From: PBB1 sp965229345
GTDB lineage: Bacteria; Pseudomonadota; Gammaproteobacteria; Burkholderiales; Burkholderiaceae_C
DNA: 64,000 bases
Direction: 5' to 3'
NCBI GenBank assembly: GCA_965229345.1
Contig: OZ245872.1
Location: 806,001-870,000 of the forward strand
The position numbers were made by a program, and so were the translations under genes. Below are positions 25,832 through 34,600 of this stretch, in pieces. Positions within the stretch are counted from its first letter, which is position 1. Every line of letters begins with the position of its first letter. Below the pieces are notes generated by a model. It did not search any database. It was not told the DNA's origin and worked only from the letters and a program-made list of their open reading frames with translations.

Positions 25832-26875
25832 ATGTTCGGATCCTTTCGTCGCTACTTCTCGACGGACCTGGCCATCGACCTTGGCACCGCGAACACGCTG
25901 ATCTACGTCCGGGGCAAGGGCATCGTGCTCGACGAGCCGTCGGTCGTGGCCATCCGCCACGAAGGCGGGCCCAACGGCAAGAAGACCATCCAGGCGGTCG
26001 GCTCCGAGGCCAAGGCGATGCTGGGCAAGGTGCCCGGCAACATCGAAGCCATCCGCCCGATGAAGGACGGCGTGATCGCCGACTTCACCGTCACCGAGCA
26101 GATGCTCAAGCAGTTCATCAAGATGGTGCACCCGCGCTCGGTGCTGCGCCCCAGCCCGCGCATCATCATCTGCGTGCCCTGCGGCTCGACCCAGGTCGAA
26201 CGCCGCGCGATCCGCGAATCGGCCTTGAATGCCGGCGCCAGCCAGGTCTACCTGATCGAGGAGCCGATGGCCGCCGCGATCGGCGCGGGTCTGCCAGTGT
26301 CGGAAGCCTCGGGCTCGATGGTGGTGGACATCGGCGGCGGCACCACCGAGGTGGGCGTCATCAGCCTGGGCGGCATGGTCTACAAGGGCAGCATCCGCGT
26401 CGGTGGCGACAAGTTCGACGAAGCCATCATCAACTACATCCGCCGCAACTACGGCATGCTGATCGGCGAGCCCACTGCCGAAGCGATCAAGAAGAACATC
26501 GGCAGCGCCTTCCCCGGCTCCGAAGTGAAAGAGATCGAGGTCAAGGGCCGCAACCTGAGCGAAGGCGTGCCGCGTTCGTTCACCATCAGCAGCAACGAAA
26601 TCCTCGAGGCGCTGACCGACCCGCTGAACCAGATGGTGTCGGCGGTCAAGAACGCGCTGGAGCAGACCCCGCCTGAACTGGGCGCCGACATCGCCGAGCG
26701 CGGCATGATGCTCACCGGCGGTGGCGCCTTGCTGCGCGACCTGGACCGCCTGCTGGCCGAGGAAACCGGCCTGCCGGTGCTGGTGGCCGAAGACCCGCTG
26801 ACCTGCGTCGTGCGCGGTTGCGGCATGGCCCTCGAGCACATGGAGCGCCTGGGCTCGATCTTCACGTCAGAGTAA
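25832..26875 (+). CDS. mreB: rod shape-determining actin-like protein MreB
   Basis: 347 residues, the usual length. MreB polymerises beneath the inner membrane and steers the elongation machinery. The N-terminal amphipathic segment MFGSFRRYFS leads into phosphate loop 1 DLGTANTLIYV, then VDIGGGTTEVGVISLGG and the adenosine motif GGGALLRDLD near the C-terminus. ATG at 25832 matches family starts. Its partner genes mreC, mreD, mrdA and rodA follow on the same strand, separated by a 172-nt gap that holds a terminator candidate. Confidence 0.98.
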   Translation: MFGSFRRYFSTDLAIDLGTANTLIYVRGKGIVLDEPSVVAIRHEGGPNGKKTIQAVGSEAKAMLGKVPGNIEAIRPMKDGVIADFTVTEQMLKQFIKMVHPRSVLRPSPRIIICVPCGSTQVERRAIRESALNAGASQVYLIEEPMAAAIGAGLPVSEASGSMVVDIGGGTTEVGVISLGGMVYKGSIRVGGDKFDEAIINYIRRNYGMLIGEPTAEAIKKNIGSAFPGSEVKEIEVKGRNLSEGVPRSFTISSNEILEALTDPLNQMVSAVKNALEQTPPELGADIAERGMMLTGGGALLRDLDRLLAEETGLPVLVAEDPLTCVVRGCGMALEHMERLGSIFTSE

Positions 26876-26960
26876 CTGTGGGCCCCCACGTCGCTGCGCT
26901 CCTGCCCCCCAGGGGGGCGCGGCCGACCTTGGGGCGGCCCGGCGGTCGTCCGGCCAGCGC
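26876..26960. repeat. GC-rich palindromic intergenic element (REP-like)
   Basis: The block contains the mirror-complementary core CCCCCCAGGGGGG (26905-26917) followed by a GGCCGACCTTGGGGCGGCCC-type stem (26921-26940). I recall similar C-run/G-run elements being scattered in intergenic regions of Burkholderiales genomes. Only one copy is seen in this window, so repeat status rests on that recollection. Confidence 0.4.
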
Positions 26961-26981
26961 TAACTGCACTTTGTTCCCCAT

Positions 26982-27037
26982 CGAGCCGCCGATCGGCTTG
27001 AGGCGGCTCGGGACTTTTCGCCGGCCTTTTGTTTTTG
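26982..27037 (+). terminator. hairpin and T-rich tract between mreB and mreC
   Basis: CGAGCCGCC (26982-26990) pairs perfectly with GGCGGCTCG (27002-27010) around an 11-nt loop, followed by ACTTTT and then CTTTTGTTTTT. This resembles a leaky intrinsic terminator that would lower mreCD/mrdA/rodA expression relative to mreB. Confidence 0.55.
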
Positions 27038-27047
27038 GCATTCACCC

Positions 27048-28004
27048 ATGCTTCTAGGCTCCATCGATCGAACGCCGCCGCCGTTCTTTCGACAGGGTCT
27101 GTCGGCGCTGACCAAGCTGGCGCTGTGCTCGGCGCTCGCGGTGTTCCTGATGGTCGCCGACGTTCGATTCAAGCTCACGCAGCCGCTGCGCGCGCTGCTG
27201 GCCACCGCGCTGCATCCGGTGCAACGTGGGTTGCTGGCACCGGTCGAGGGCATGGAGTCGACCTTCCAGTATCTGGCCGGACTGGAAGCGGCCATCGCCA
27301 ACGAGTCTGCCGCCCGCCGGGCCTTGGCCGGCCAGGCGCTGCGCGTGAATCAGGTCGATCAGCTGCAGGCCGAAAACGCCCGGCTGCGTGCCTTGCTCGA
27401 GGTGCGGGGCGGTCTGCAGGTGCGGTCGCAGGCGGCTGAAGTGCTCTATGAATCGACCGATCCGTACTCTCGCAAGGTGGTGGTCGACAAGGGGCTGGCG
27501 CAAGGCATTGCAGCGGGTTCGCCGGTGATCAGCGAGGCCGGTGTGATCGGGCAGGTGACGCGGGTCTATCCGCTGTCGTCGGAGGTGACCTTGCTGACCG
27601 ACAAGGACGCGGCCGTGCCGGTGCTCAACAGCCGCACCCAGGCGCGCAGTGCGGCCTACGGCTCGACCACCGGCGATGCCCTCGAGCTGCGCTTCATGGC
27701 GGGCAATGCCGATGTGCAGGTCGGTGACCTGCTGCAGACCTCGGGCGTCGACGGCGTCTACCCGCCAGGCCTGCCAGTGGCCAAGGTGGTGACCATCGAC
27801 CGCAAGGTCGATTCCGGCTTTGCCAAGATCCTGCTGGCTCCGGCGGCGCTGCCTGACGGGGTGCGCCATGTGCTGGTGCTCGAGCCCATCGGCTTGCAGT
27901 TGCCGCCGCGCCCTGAGGCCGTAGCGGCTGCCGCGGCGGCATCGGCTTCTGCGCCGGCCTCGGCCGCCTCGGCGGGCCACACCAAGAAGGGCGTACGCCG
28001 ATGA
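27048..28004 (+). CDS. mreC: rod shape-determining protein MreC
   Basis: 318 residues. One N-terminal transmembrane helix (LALCSALAVFLMVAD region), a coiled coil (about 75-115, ending QLQAENARLRALLEV), then the periplasmic double beta-barrel domain with VVDKGLAQGIAAGSPVI and LLTDKDAAVPV. MreC activates PBP2-RodA in the elongasome. The C-terminus is Ala/Ser-rich and low-complexity (last 35 residues). The stop overlaps the mreD start by 4 bp. Confidence 0.96.
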   Translation: MLLGSIDRTPPPFFRQGLSALTKLALCSALAVFLMVADVRFKLTQPLRALLATALHPVQRGLLAPVEGMESTFQYLAGLEAAIANESAARRALAGQALRVNQVDQLQAENARLRALLEVRGGLQVRSQAAEVLYESTDPYSRKVVVDKGLAQGIAAGSPVISEAGVIGQVTRVYPLSSEVTLLTDKDAAVPVLNSRTQARSAAYGSTTGDALELRFMAGNADVQVGDLLQTSGVDGVYPPGLPVAKVVTIDRKVDSGFAKILLAPAALPDGVRHVLVLEPIGLQLPPRPEAVAAAAAASASAPASAASAGHTKKGVRR

Positions 28005-28522
28005 TCCTGCCGCGCCGCACCGACCAGCTGCTGCTGCCGGTGAACCCGCTGTTCCTGTGGTTCACGCTGCTGGGCGCACTGGCGATCAACCTCGTGCCGC
28101 TGGGTCGGCATCCTGCCGTGCCCGACGCCATGGCGCTGGTGCTGGTGTTCTGGAATGTGCACCAGACACGCCGGGTCAGTGTCGGCGTGGCCTTCATGTT
28201 CGGCCTGCTGATGGATGTGCACGACGGCGCGCTGCTCGGCCAGCATGCGCTGGCCTACACGCTGCTGGCCTATGCGGCGACGACCATCCACCGCCGTCTG
28301 CTGTGGTTCGACCTGCCGTCGCAGGCGCTGCAGATCCTGCCGCTGTTCGTGGCCGCGCACCTGGTGTCGTTTGCCGTGCGCATGATCGCGGGCGGCATGC
28401 TGCCAGGATGGGAGGCGCTGCTGGCACCGGTGTTCGAGGCCCTCCTGTGGCCGCTCACCACCTGGCTGCTGCTGGCCCCGCAACGCCGCGCCCCCGACCG
28501 CGATCAGAATCGTCCGTTGTGA
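28001..28522 (+). CDS. mreD: rod shape-determining protein MreD
   Basis: 173 residues with about five hydrophobic segments, the small integral membrane partner of MreC. The motif GLLMDVHDGALLGQHALAY is the most recognisable MreD segment. Both ends overlap neighbours by 4 bp (mreC upstream, mrdA downstream through GTGA), indicating coupled translation. Confidence 0.94.
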   Translation: MILPRRTDQLLLPVNPLFLWFTLLGALAINLVPLGRHPAVPDAMALVLVFWNVHQTRRVSVGVAFMFGLLMDVHDGALLGQHALAYTLLAYAATTIHRRLLWFDLPSQALQILPLFVAAHLVSFAVRMIAGGMLPGWEALLAPVFEALLWPLTTWLLLAPQRRAPDRDQNRPL

Positions 28523-30582
28523 CTGAGCTCAAGAACGTCGAGCAGGAGCTGCGCCGTTTTCACACGCGGCTGTTTGCCGCTGCGGCCTTCGTGCTGCTGT
28601 GCTTCGGGTTGCTGGCCTTTCGTCTGACGCATCTGCAGGTGGCCAAGCACGACGAGCTGAGCGTTCGTGCCGAGAACAACCGCATTGCGGTGGTGCCGAT
28701 CGTGCCGAATCGGGGGCTGATCGTCGATCGCAACGGGGTCGTGCTGGCCAACAACTACTCTGCCTATACGCTGGAGCTGATGCCAGCGCGCATCGACGAC
28801 CTCGACGCCACGATCAACCAGCTGGCCGAGGTCATCGACATCCAGCCGCGTGACCGCAAGCGCTTCAAGCGGTTGATGGACGAGAGCAAGAATTTCGAGT
28901 CGCTGCCGATCCGCACCAAGCTCACCGACGAGGAGGTGGCCCGTTTCACCGCGCAGCGCTACCGTTTCCCGGGCGTCGAGGTGAAGGCCCGGCTGTTCCG
29001 CAACTACCCGCTGGGCGAGGTGGGCAGTCACCTGCTGGGCTACATCGGCCGCATCAACCAGGCCGAGAAGGACGTCATCGATGACTCCGAGAACGCCTCC
29101 AACTACCGCGGCACCGAGTACATCGGCAAGCTGGGCATCGAGCAGAGTTACGAAGCCGAGCTGCACGGCACCACCGGCTTTGAGGAGGTCGAGACCAGTG
29201 CGTCAGGTCGCGCCGTGCGGCGCCTGCACAGCAATCCGGCGACCCCCGGCAACACCGTGGTGTTGTCGATCGACATCCGGCTTCAGGCGCTGGTCGAAAG
29301 CCTGTACGGCGACCGGCGCGGCGCGCTGGTGGCGATCGATCCGCGCAGCGGCGAGGTGCTGGCCTTTGTCAGCAAGCCCACCTTCGACCCCAACCTGTTC
29401 GTCGACGGGATCGACAGCGAGAGCTGGAAGGAACTCAACGAGTCGCTGGACAAGCCGTTGCTGAACCGCGCACTGCGTGGCACCTATCCGCCGGGCTCGA
29501 CCTTCAAGCCGTTCATGGCGATGGCCGCGCTGAATGCCAACAAGCGCTCGCCCAGCACGCTCATCAACGACCCCGGGTTCTTCATGTTCGGTGGTCACCG
29601 TTATGGCAGCCCCGAGAACGAGCGCGGCGGCATCATGGACATGCGTCGAGCCATCGTCGAATCGAGCAACGTTTACTTCTACACGCTGGCCAACGAGATG
29701 GGCGTGGACCTGATCCACGACCAGCTGTCGCCGTTCGGCTTCGGCCGCAAGACCGGCATCGATGTCGAAGGGGAGGTCTCCGGTCTGCTGCCATCGACCC
29801 ACTGGAAGCGTCGCGCCTACAAGCGCGCCGATCAGCAGAAGTGGTACGCCGGCGAGACGATCTCGCTGGGCATCGGCCAGGGCTACAACAGCTTCACGAT
29901 GCTGCAACTGGCCACGGCGACGGCCACGTTGTCGTCGGGTGGCCAGCGCTACGAGCCGCGGCTGGTGCGCCGGATCGACGATGTGCTCACCGGCGCCCAG
30001 CGACAAATTTCAGCCCATGCGATCCCGCCCATCGATCTGAAGCCCGATCAGGTGGAAGTGATCCGCGAGGCCATGTACGGCGTGACGGTGTCCGGCACCT
30101 CGACCCGGGTGTTCGCCGGCGCTGGCTACCAGAGCGGCGGAAAGACCGGCACGGCGCAGGCGGTCGGCCTGAAGCAGAACGAAAAATACAGTGCGAATCG
30201 GGTTCAGGAACACCTGCGCGATCACGCGCTGTACGTGGCCTTTGCGCCGCTGGAGAACCCGCAGATCGCCGTGGCTGTCATTGTCGAGAACGCCGGCTGG
30301 GGTGCGGGTGCGGCCGCACCGATTGCGCGTCGGTTGTTCGACTACATGCTGCTGGGCCAGGTGCCCAGCGAAGAGGACATCGTGGCCACGCGGGCCGGCA
30401 CCTCGGCCGCACCGATCGGCACACCCCGGCACATCCGCGATCTGGCGCTGCCGGGCAACCCCAGCTTGCCGGCGATGGCTGCCGCAGCAGCGTCTGCTGC
30501 GGCCTCTGCCAGCGACGTCCCGAGCGCGATGTCTGCAGTGACCGCGGCCGATGCGTCGGGTCGTGAGGCCGTCCGGCGATGA
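28519..30582 (+). CDS. mrdA: penicillin-binding protein 2 (elongasome transpeptidase)
   Basis: 687 residues, class B PBP. An N-terminal signal anchor (AAAFVLLCFGLLAFRL), the pedestal with PNRGLIVDRNGVVLANN, and a transpeptidase domain carrying Ser327 in YPPGSTFKPF, Ser382-x-Asn384 in ESSNVYFY and KTG at 542-544. It cross-links lateral-wall peptidoglycan together with RodA. The start is GTG at 28519, overlapping the mreD stop. It is about 50 residues longer than E. coli PBP2 because of an Ala/Ser-rich C-terminal tail (after about residue 635), similar in composition to the MreC tail. Confidence 0.97.
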   Translation: MTELKNVEQELRRFHTRLFAAAAFVLLCFGLLAFRLTHLQVAKHDELSVRAENNRIAVVPIVPNRGLIVDRNGVVLANNYSAYTLELMPARIDDLDATINQLAEVIDIQPRDRKRFKRLMDESKNFESLPIRTKLTDEEVARFTAQRYRFPGVEVKARLFRNYPLGEVGSHLLGYIGRINQAEKDVIDDSENASNYRGTEYIGKLGIEQSYEAELHGTTGFEEVETSASGRAVRRLHSNPATPGNTVVLSIDIRLQALVESLYGDRRGALVAIDPRSGEVLAFVSKPTFDPNLFVDGIDSESWKELNESLDKPLLNRALRGTYPPGSTFKPFMAMAALNANKRSPSTLINDPGFFMFGGHRYGSPENERGGIMDMRRAIVESSNVYFYTLANEMGVDLIHDQLSPFGFGRKTGIDVEGEVSGLLPSTHWKRRAYKRADQQKWYAGETISLGIGQGYNSFTMLQLATATATLSSGGQRYEPRLVRRIDDVLTGAQRQISAHAIPPIDLKPDQVEVIREAMYGVTVSGTSTRVFAGAGYQSGGKTGTAQAVGLKQNEKYSANRVQEHLRDHALYVAFAPLENPQIAVAVIVENAGWGAGAAAPIARRLFDYMLLGQVPSEEDIVATRAGTSAAPIGTPRHIRDLALPGNPSLPAMAAAAASAAASASDVPSAMSAVTAADASGREAVRR

Positions 30583-31733
30583 GACCGGCATTCCAGAAGC
30601 CGTCGTTGCTGCAGCGTGTGCTGCCGCTGTTCCACGGCTTCGACGTGCCGCTGCTGCTGGTGGTGCTGCTGTTGTCGGCGATCGGGCTGACGACCATGTA
30701 CTCCGCGGGCTTCGACCACGGCACCCGCTTCGTCGATCACGGGCGCAACATGCTGCTGGCGGCCGGCATCCTGTTCGTTGTCGCCCAGATACCACCCCAG
30801 CGATTGATGGCGCTGGCCGTACCGCTGTATGCCATCGGTGTGGCCCTGCTGATGGCCACCGCGCTGATCGGCATTACCAAGAAGGGCGCGACCCGCTGGC
30901 TCGATGTGGGCATCGTGATCCAGCCCAGCGAAATCCTGAAGATCGCGATGCCGCTGATGCTGGCGTGGTGGTTCCAGCGCCGCGAAGGCCAGGTGCGTGC
31001 GCTCGACTTCGTCGTCGCGCTGCTGATCCTGGCGGTGCCGGTCGGCCTGATCGCCAAGCAGCCCGACCTGGGCACCGCGATCCTGGTGCTGGCGGCCGGA
31101 CTCTTCGTGATCTTCTTCGCCGGCCTGTCCTGGAAGCTGATCGTGCCGGTGGTGGTGGTGGCCGCGGTGGCCATCACCGCGCTGGTGCTGTCGGGCGACG
31201 AGATCTGCCAGCCCGACGTCAAGTGGCCGATGATGCGGGACTATCAGAAGACCCGTGTCTGCACACTGCTCGACCCGACCACCGACCCGCTGGGCAAGGG
31301 CTTTCACATCATCCAGGGGATGATCGCGATTGGCTCCGGCGGTGTCACCGGCAAGGGCTTCATGAAGGGCACGCAGACGCACCTCGAATTCATCCCCGAG
31401 CGCACCACCGATTTCATCTTCGCAGCGTATTCGGAGGAGTTCGGTCTGATCGGCTGCATCGCCTTGATCGTCGGCTTCCTGGGCCTGATCGTGCGCGGCT
31501 TGATGATCGCCTCCGAAGCGCCGAACGCGTTCACCCGCCTGCTGGCCGGCGCCATCACGATGAGCTTCTTCACCTATGCCTTCGTCAACATGGGCATGGT
31601 CAGCGGCATCCTGCCGGTGGTGGGCGTGCCGCTGCCGTTTGTCAGCTACGGCGGCACCGCGATGGTGATCCTCGGGCTGGGCCTGGGCATCCTGATGTCG
31701 ATCGCGAAGAACAAGCGGCTGGTGCAGGGCTGA
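30579..31733 (+). CDS. rodA: SEDS peptidoglycan glycosyltransferase RodA
   Basis: 384 residues with about ten transmembrane helices. RodA polymerises glycan strands for side-wall growth. The segments GATRWLDVGIVIQPSEI, KQPDLGTAILVLAAG and PVVGVPLPFVSYGGTAM are diagnostic of SEDS proteins, and the first two contain the conserved acidic and Gln residues of the active groove. The ATG overlaps the mrdA stop (ATGA). It closes the mre-mrd operon; the next gene converges 27 nt downstream. Confidence 0.97.
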   Translation: MRPAFQKPSLLQRVLPLFHGFDVPLLLVVLLLSAIGLTTMYSAGFDHGTRFVDHGRNMLLAAGILFVVAQIPPQRLMALAVPLYAIGVALLMATALIGITKKGATRWLDVGIVIQPSEILKIAMPLMLAWWFQRREGQVRALDFVVALLILAVPVGLIAKQPDLGTAILVLAAGLFVIFFAGLSWKLIVPVVVVAAVAITALVLSGDEICQPDVKWPMMRDYQKTRVCTLLDPTTDPLGKGFHIIQGMIAIGSGGVTGKGFMKGTQTHLEFIPERTTDFIFAAYSEEFGLIGCIALIVGFLGLIVRGLMIASEAPNAFTRLLAGAITMSFFTYAFVNMGMVSGILPVVGVPLPFVSYGGTAMVILGLGLGILMSIAKNKRLVQG

Positions 31734-31760
31734 GGCGCCTGCGTCGCCGTCCGCCGCCGC

Positions 31761-33602
31761 TTATTTTTTCGCGGCGGCGCGTTCGGCATCGATGTCGATG
31801 TAGCGCCAGAACTCGCGCATGAACGGGTGGCGCTGGTAGCCGATCACCCACGGGAACAGCAGGTCGGTGCCGATGCGGTGCGCATGCACCTTCATCGGCA
31901 TGTAGGCCACCAGCAGCTTGCTGGCCTGCTGCATCAGCGCCAGCCGCTCGGGTGTGTCGCCCAGCACGGTCTGCGCGTCGTACAGCTGGTTGAAGGCGGG
32001 CAGGTCGAAGAACGCGAGGTTGCCTTCGCCCTTCTGCGGGCCGTAGGCCATCGCCAGGAACCCGTCGGCATCGGGCGAGGTGGCGCTCATGCCCAGGCCC
32101 CACATCATGATCTTGCCGGCGCGTGCGGCCTTCAGCTGCTCGGGCCACTGGGCGGTCTTGAACTCGATCTTGAGGTGGATCGCGTCCATGTACTTCTTCC
32201 ACAGCTCGTTGCGCTGGCGAGAGGTCTGGTCCGGCGACGTGGCATAGACGAGCTTGAGCGGCTGGCCGTTGGGCAGGTCACGCCAGCCGTCGCCATCGTG
32301 ATCGACATAGCCGTACAGGTCGAGCAATGCCTGGGCTCGCGCCGGGTCGTACAGGCTCATCTCAGACTTCCACGTGGGGTCAAAGCCGAAGGTCATCGGC
32401 GGCAGCGTGCTCTCGGCGGGCACGGCCTGGTTGCGTCGCACCTGGCGGATCTCGGTGGCCGTGTCGTAGGCCAGCGCAATGGCACGGCGCAGCGCCACCT
32501 TTTCGGGCGTGTAGCCGCCGACCAGCGGGTCCTGCATGTTGAAGTAGGTGAACGAGATGTCCGAGCCCGGCGTGCGCACCATCTGGACGCCGCGTTCCGC
32601 GAGGTTCGGCGCGAGACGGTTGTTCGGGATCGCGATGTTGGCGAACTCGGCCGGCAGGCCGTCGATCATGTCGTGCTCGGCGTTCAGGAAGGCCAGCCAG
32701 CGCGGCTGCGATTCCCCAATCACCGACACCTCGACACGGTCGATCATCGGCAGGCGCCGGCCCTTGAGCTTCTGGTAGACGGCCTGAGCGGCCGGGTCGT
32801 CGGCCGGCGGGGTGGCTTGATAGAACTGCTCGCGGAAATTCGGGTTGCGTGTCAGCACCATCCGCGACGAACGCTGCCAGTCGCTGAGCACATAGGGCCC
32901 GGTGCCCACCGGGTGCTCCATGATCTTGTCACCATAGGCCTCGACCACCTCGCGTGCCAGTGCGCCGGCGCTCGTGGCACTGGTGAAGCTGTTGATGAAG
33001 CGCGGGCTGGGCTTGCCCAGCGTGATGCGAAACGTATAGCGGTCGAGTGTGCGCAAGCCCTCGACCTCGGTGTCGTAGTCGAACGGCGTGCGGTCCTTGA
33101 CGGCCCTCTCGCGCAGCGCGTCGATGCCGATGATCTTCTCGTCGGCCAGGCCGGGGTAGCTCGGGCTCTTCCAGCGCGGGTCGAAGATGCGCTTGAGCGA
33201 GTAGACGTAATCGGCGGCCACCAGCTCCCGCTTCTTGCCCTTGAACGCCGGGTCGTCGGCGAAGTAGATGCCGGGACGGATCTTGACTGTGTAGGTCTTG
33301 AAGTCGGCCGACACCTGCGGCATCTCGGCTGCGGTCTGCAGCACCAGCTTGACCGGCCGCGCCAGGTAGTCGTAGGTCAGCGGCGACTCGATGATGTTCG
33401 AGATGATGGTGGCCGAGTACAGATCGGAGATCTGCACCGGGTCGAAACCGGTCTCGGCCACGGGGAAGGCGTAGCGGAAGACTTTCTGCGCAGGCGCGGC
33501 CGTGGCGGCTGCCGCCGGCCACCCGCTGCTCAACAAGACCCCCGCCATGGCGGTGGAACCAAGCATCCCGATCACCACTCGACGCACACGACCTGACTTC
33601 AT
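31761..33602 (-). CDS. peptide ABC transporter, substrate-binding protein (SBP family 5)
   Basis: 613 residues. A Sec signal (VVIGMLGSTAMAGVLLSSGWPAAAA, cleavage near residue 33) precedes an SBP_bac_5 fold: DPVQISDLYSATIISNIIESP, VAADYVYSLKRI, HPVGTGPYVLSDWQ, and a Ca-loop-like DHDGDGWRDLP common in large peptide-binding proteins. The length (about 600) is closer to YejA/large oligopeptide binders than to DppA. A good AGGAGAG site precedes the ATG at 33602. It is divergent from the permease genes across 59 nt instead of heading their operon, so the binding protein can be expressed separately. Ligand unknown; peptides are inferred. Confidence 0.9.
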   Translation of the reverse strand: MKSGRVRRVVIGMLGSTAMAGVLLSSGWPAAAATAAPAQKVFRYAFPVAETGFDPVQISDLYSATIISNIIESPLTYDYLARPVKLVLQTAAEMPQVSADFKTYTVKIRPGIYFADDPAFKGKKRELVAADYVYSLKRIFDPRWKSPSYPGLADEKIIGIDALRERAVKDRTPFDYDTEVEGLRTLDRYTFRITLGKPSPRFINSFTSATSAGALAREVVEAYGDKIMEHPVGTGPYVLSDWQRSSRMVLTRNPNFREQFYQATPPADDPAAQAVYQKLKGRRLPMIDRVEVSVIGESQPRWLAFLNAEHDMIDGLPAEFANIAIPNNRLAPNLAERGVQMVRTPGSDISFTYFNMQDPLVGGYTPEKVALRRAIALAYDTATEIRQVRRNQAVPAESTLPPMTFGFDPTWKSEMSLYDPARAQALLDLYGYVDHDGDGWRDLPNGQPLKLVYATSPDQTSRQRNELWKKYMDAIHLKIEFKTAQWPEQLKAARAGKIMMWGLGMSATSPDADGFLAMAYGPQKGEGNLAFFDLPAFNQLYDAQTVLGDTPERLALMQQASKLLVAYMPMKVHAHRIGTDLLFPWVIGYQRHPFMREFWRYIDIDAERAAAKK

Positions 33603-33646
33603 TGGCTGTTCTCTCCTGGCGACCCGAGCGCCGAGCGGGCGCAGTC

Positions 33647-33652
33647 TAGACT
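33647..33652 (+). promoter_or_regulatory. -10-like box immediately upstream of the peptide permease operon
   Basis: TAGACT ends 9 nt before the ATG at 33662, with only C-rich sequence and no ribosome-binding site between. Transcription would start within a few bases of the ATG, as in near-leaderless mRNAs. Confidence 0.35.
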
Positions 33653-33661
33653 CCCCACCCC

Positions 33662-34600
33662 ATGGCCGCCTACCTGTTCAGACGACTCTGGCAAACCATC
33701 CCGACGCTCGTGGGTGTGATCCTGCTGGTGTTCGTGTTGTTCAAGTTTTTCGGCGGCGACCCGGCGGAAATTCTGGCCGGTCAGATCGCCAAGCCCGACC
33801 AGATCGCCGCGATTCGCCAACAGCTGGGCCTGGACCAGCCTTGGTGGATCCAGCTGTCGATCTTCCTCAAGCAGGTCGTGACCTTCGACTGGGGCCGCAG
33901 TTGGGCGACGAACGAGGCGGTGTCGGAATTGTTCCTTGACCGCCTGCCCAACACGCTGACGGTGATGGTGCCGATCCTGGTGCTCGAAGTGCTGCTGGCA
34001 ATTCCGCTGGCGTTGGCTGTGGCCGTGGTGCGTGGGTCGCTGACCGACCGGGCGGTGATGGTGCTGACCACCGTGGCGCTGTCGATCTCGTTCCTGGTCT
34101 ATGTGCTGGTCGGCCAGTGGCTGTTCGGCTTCAAGCTTGGGTGGTTTCCGGTGCAGGGCTGGAGCGACTCGCTGTGGATCAACCTGACCCAGTACGCGCC
34201 GCTGCCGGTGCTGCTGGCGGTGGCAGTGAGCCTCGCGCCGCAGACGCGGCTGTACCGCAGCTTCTTCCTCGACGAGATCGAGCAGGACTATGTGCGCACC
34301 GCGCGCGCCAAGGGCCTGACCGAGCGGGTGATCCTGCTGCGCCATGTGCTGCGCAACGCCATGATTCCGATCCTGACCAGCATCGGTACCGGGCTGCCGG
34401 GCATCTTCGTCGGCTCGTTCCTGATCGAGGTGTTCTTCTCGATCCCCGGCCTCGGGCGTGAGGTGCTGCTGGCGGTCAACCGCAGCGACTACCCGGTGAT
34501 CCAGGCGGTCACGGTGTACCTGGCAGCGATCACGATGCTGATCAATGTGCTGACCGATGTGCTCTACAAGCTCGTGGACCGACGGGTGGTGCTGAAATGA
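33662..34600 (+). CDS. peptide ABC transporter permease (DppB/OppB type)
   Basis: 312 residues with about six membrane helices. The N-terminal RRLWQTIPTLVGVILLVFVL is the DppB/GsiC hallmark; the EAA loop appears as ARAKGLTERVILLRHVLRNAMIP. It forms the inner-membrane channel with the next gene product. The stop overlaps the following start by 4 bp. Not joined to its substrate-binding gene, which lies on the other strand. Confidence 0.93.
   Translation: MAAYLFRRLWQTIPTLVGVILLVFVLFKFFGGDPAEILAGQIAKPDQIAAIRQQLGLDQPWWIQLSIFLKQVVTFDWGRSWATNEAVSELFLDRLPNTLTVMVPILVLEVLLAIPLALAVAVVRGSLTDRAVMVLTTVALSISFLVYVLVGQWLFGFKLGWFPVQGWSDSLWINLTQYAPLPVLLAVAVSLAPQTRLYRSFFLDEIEQDYVRTARAKGLTERVILLRHVLRNAMIPILTSIGTGLPGIFVGSFLIEVFFSIPGLGREVLLAVNRSDYPVIQAVTVYLAAITMLINVLTDVLYKLVDRRVVLK

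Noticed and set aside
31745..31780. CGCCGCCGC/GCGGCGGCG inverted repeat with a T6 loop between rodA and the binding-protein gene
   Set aside because: The T-run is in the loop (it is the end of the binding-protein gene), not after the stem, so it is not a usual intrinsic terminator.
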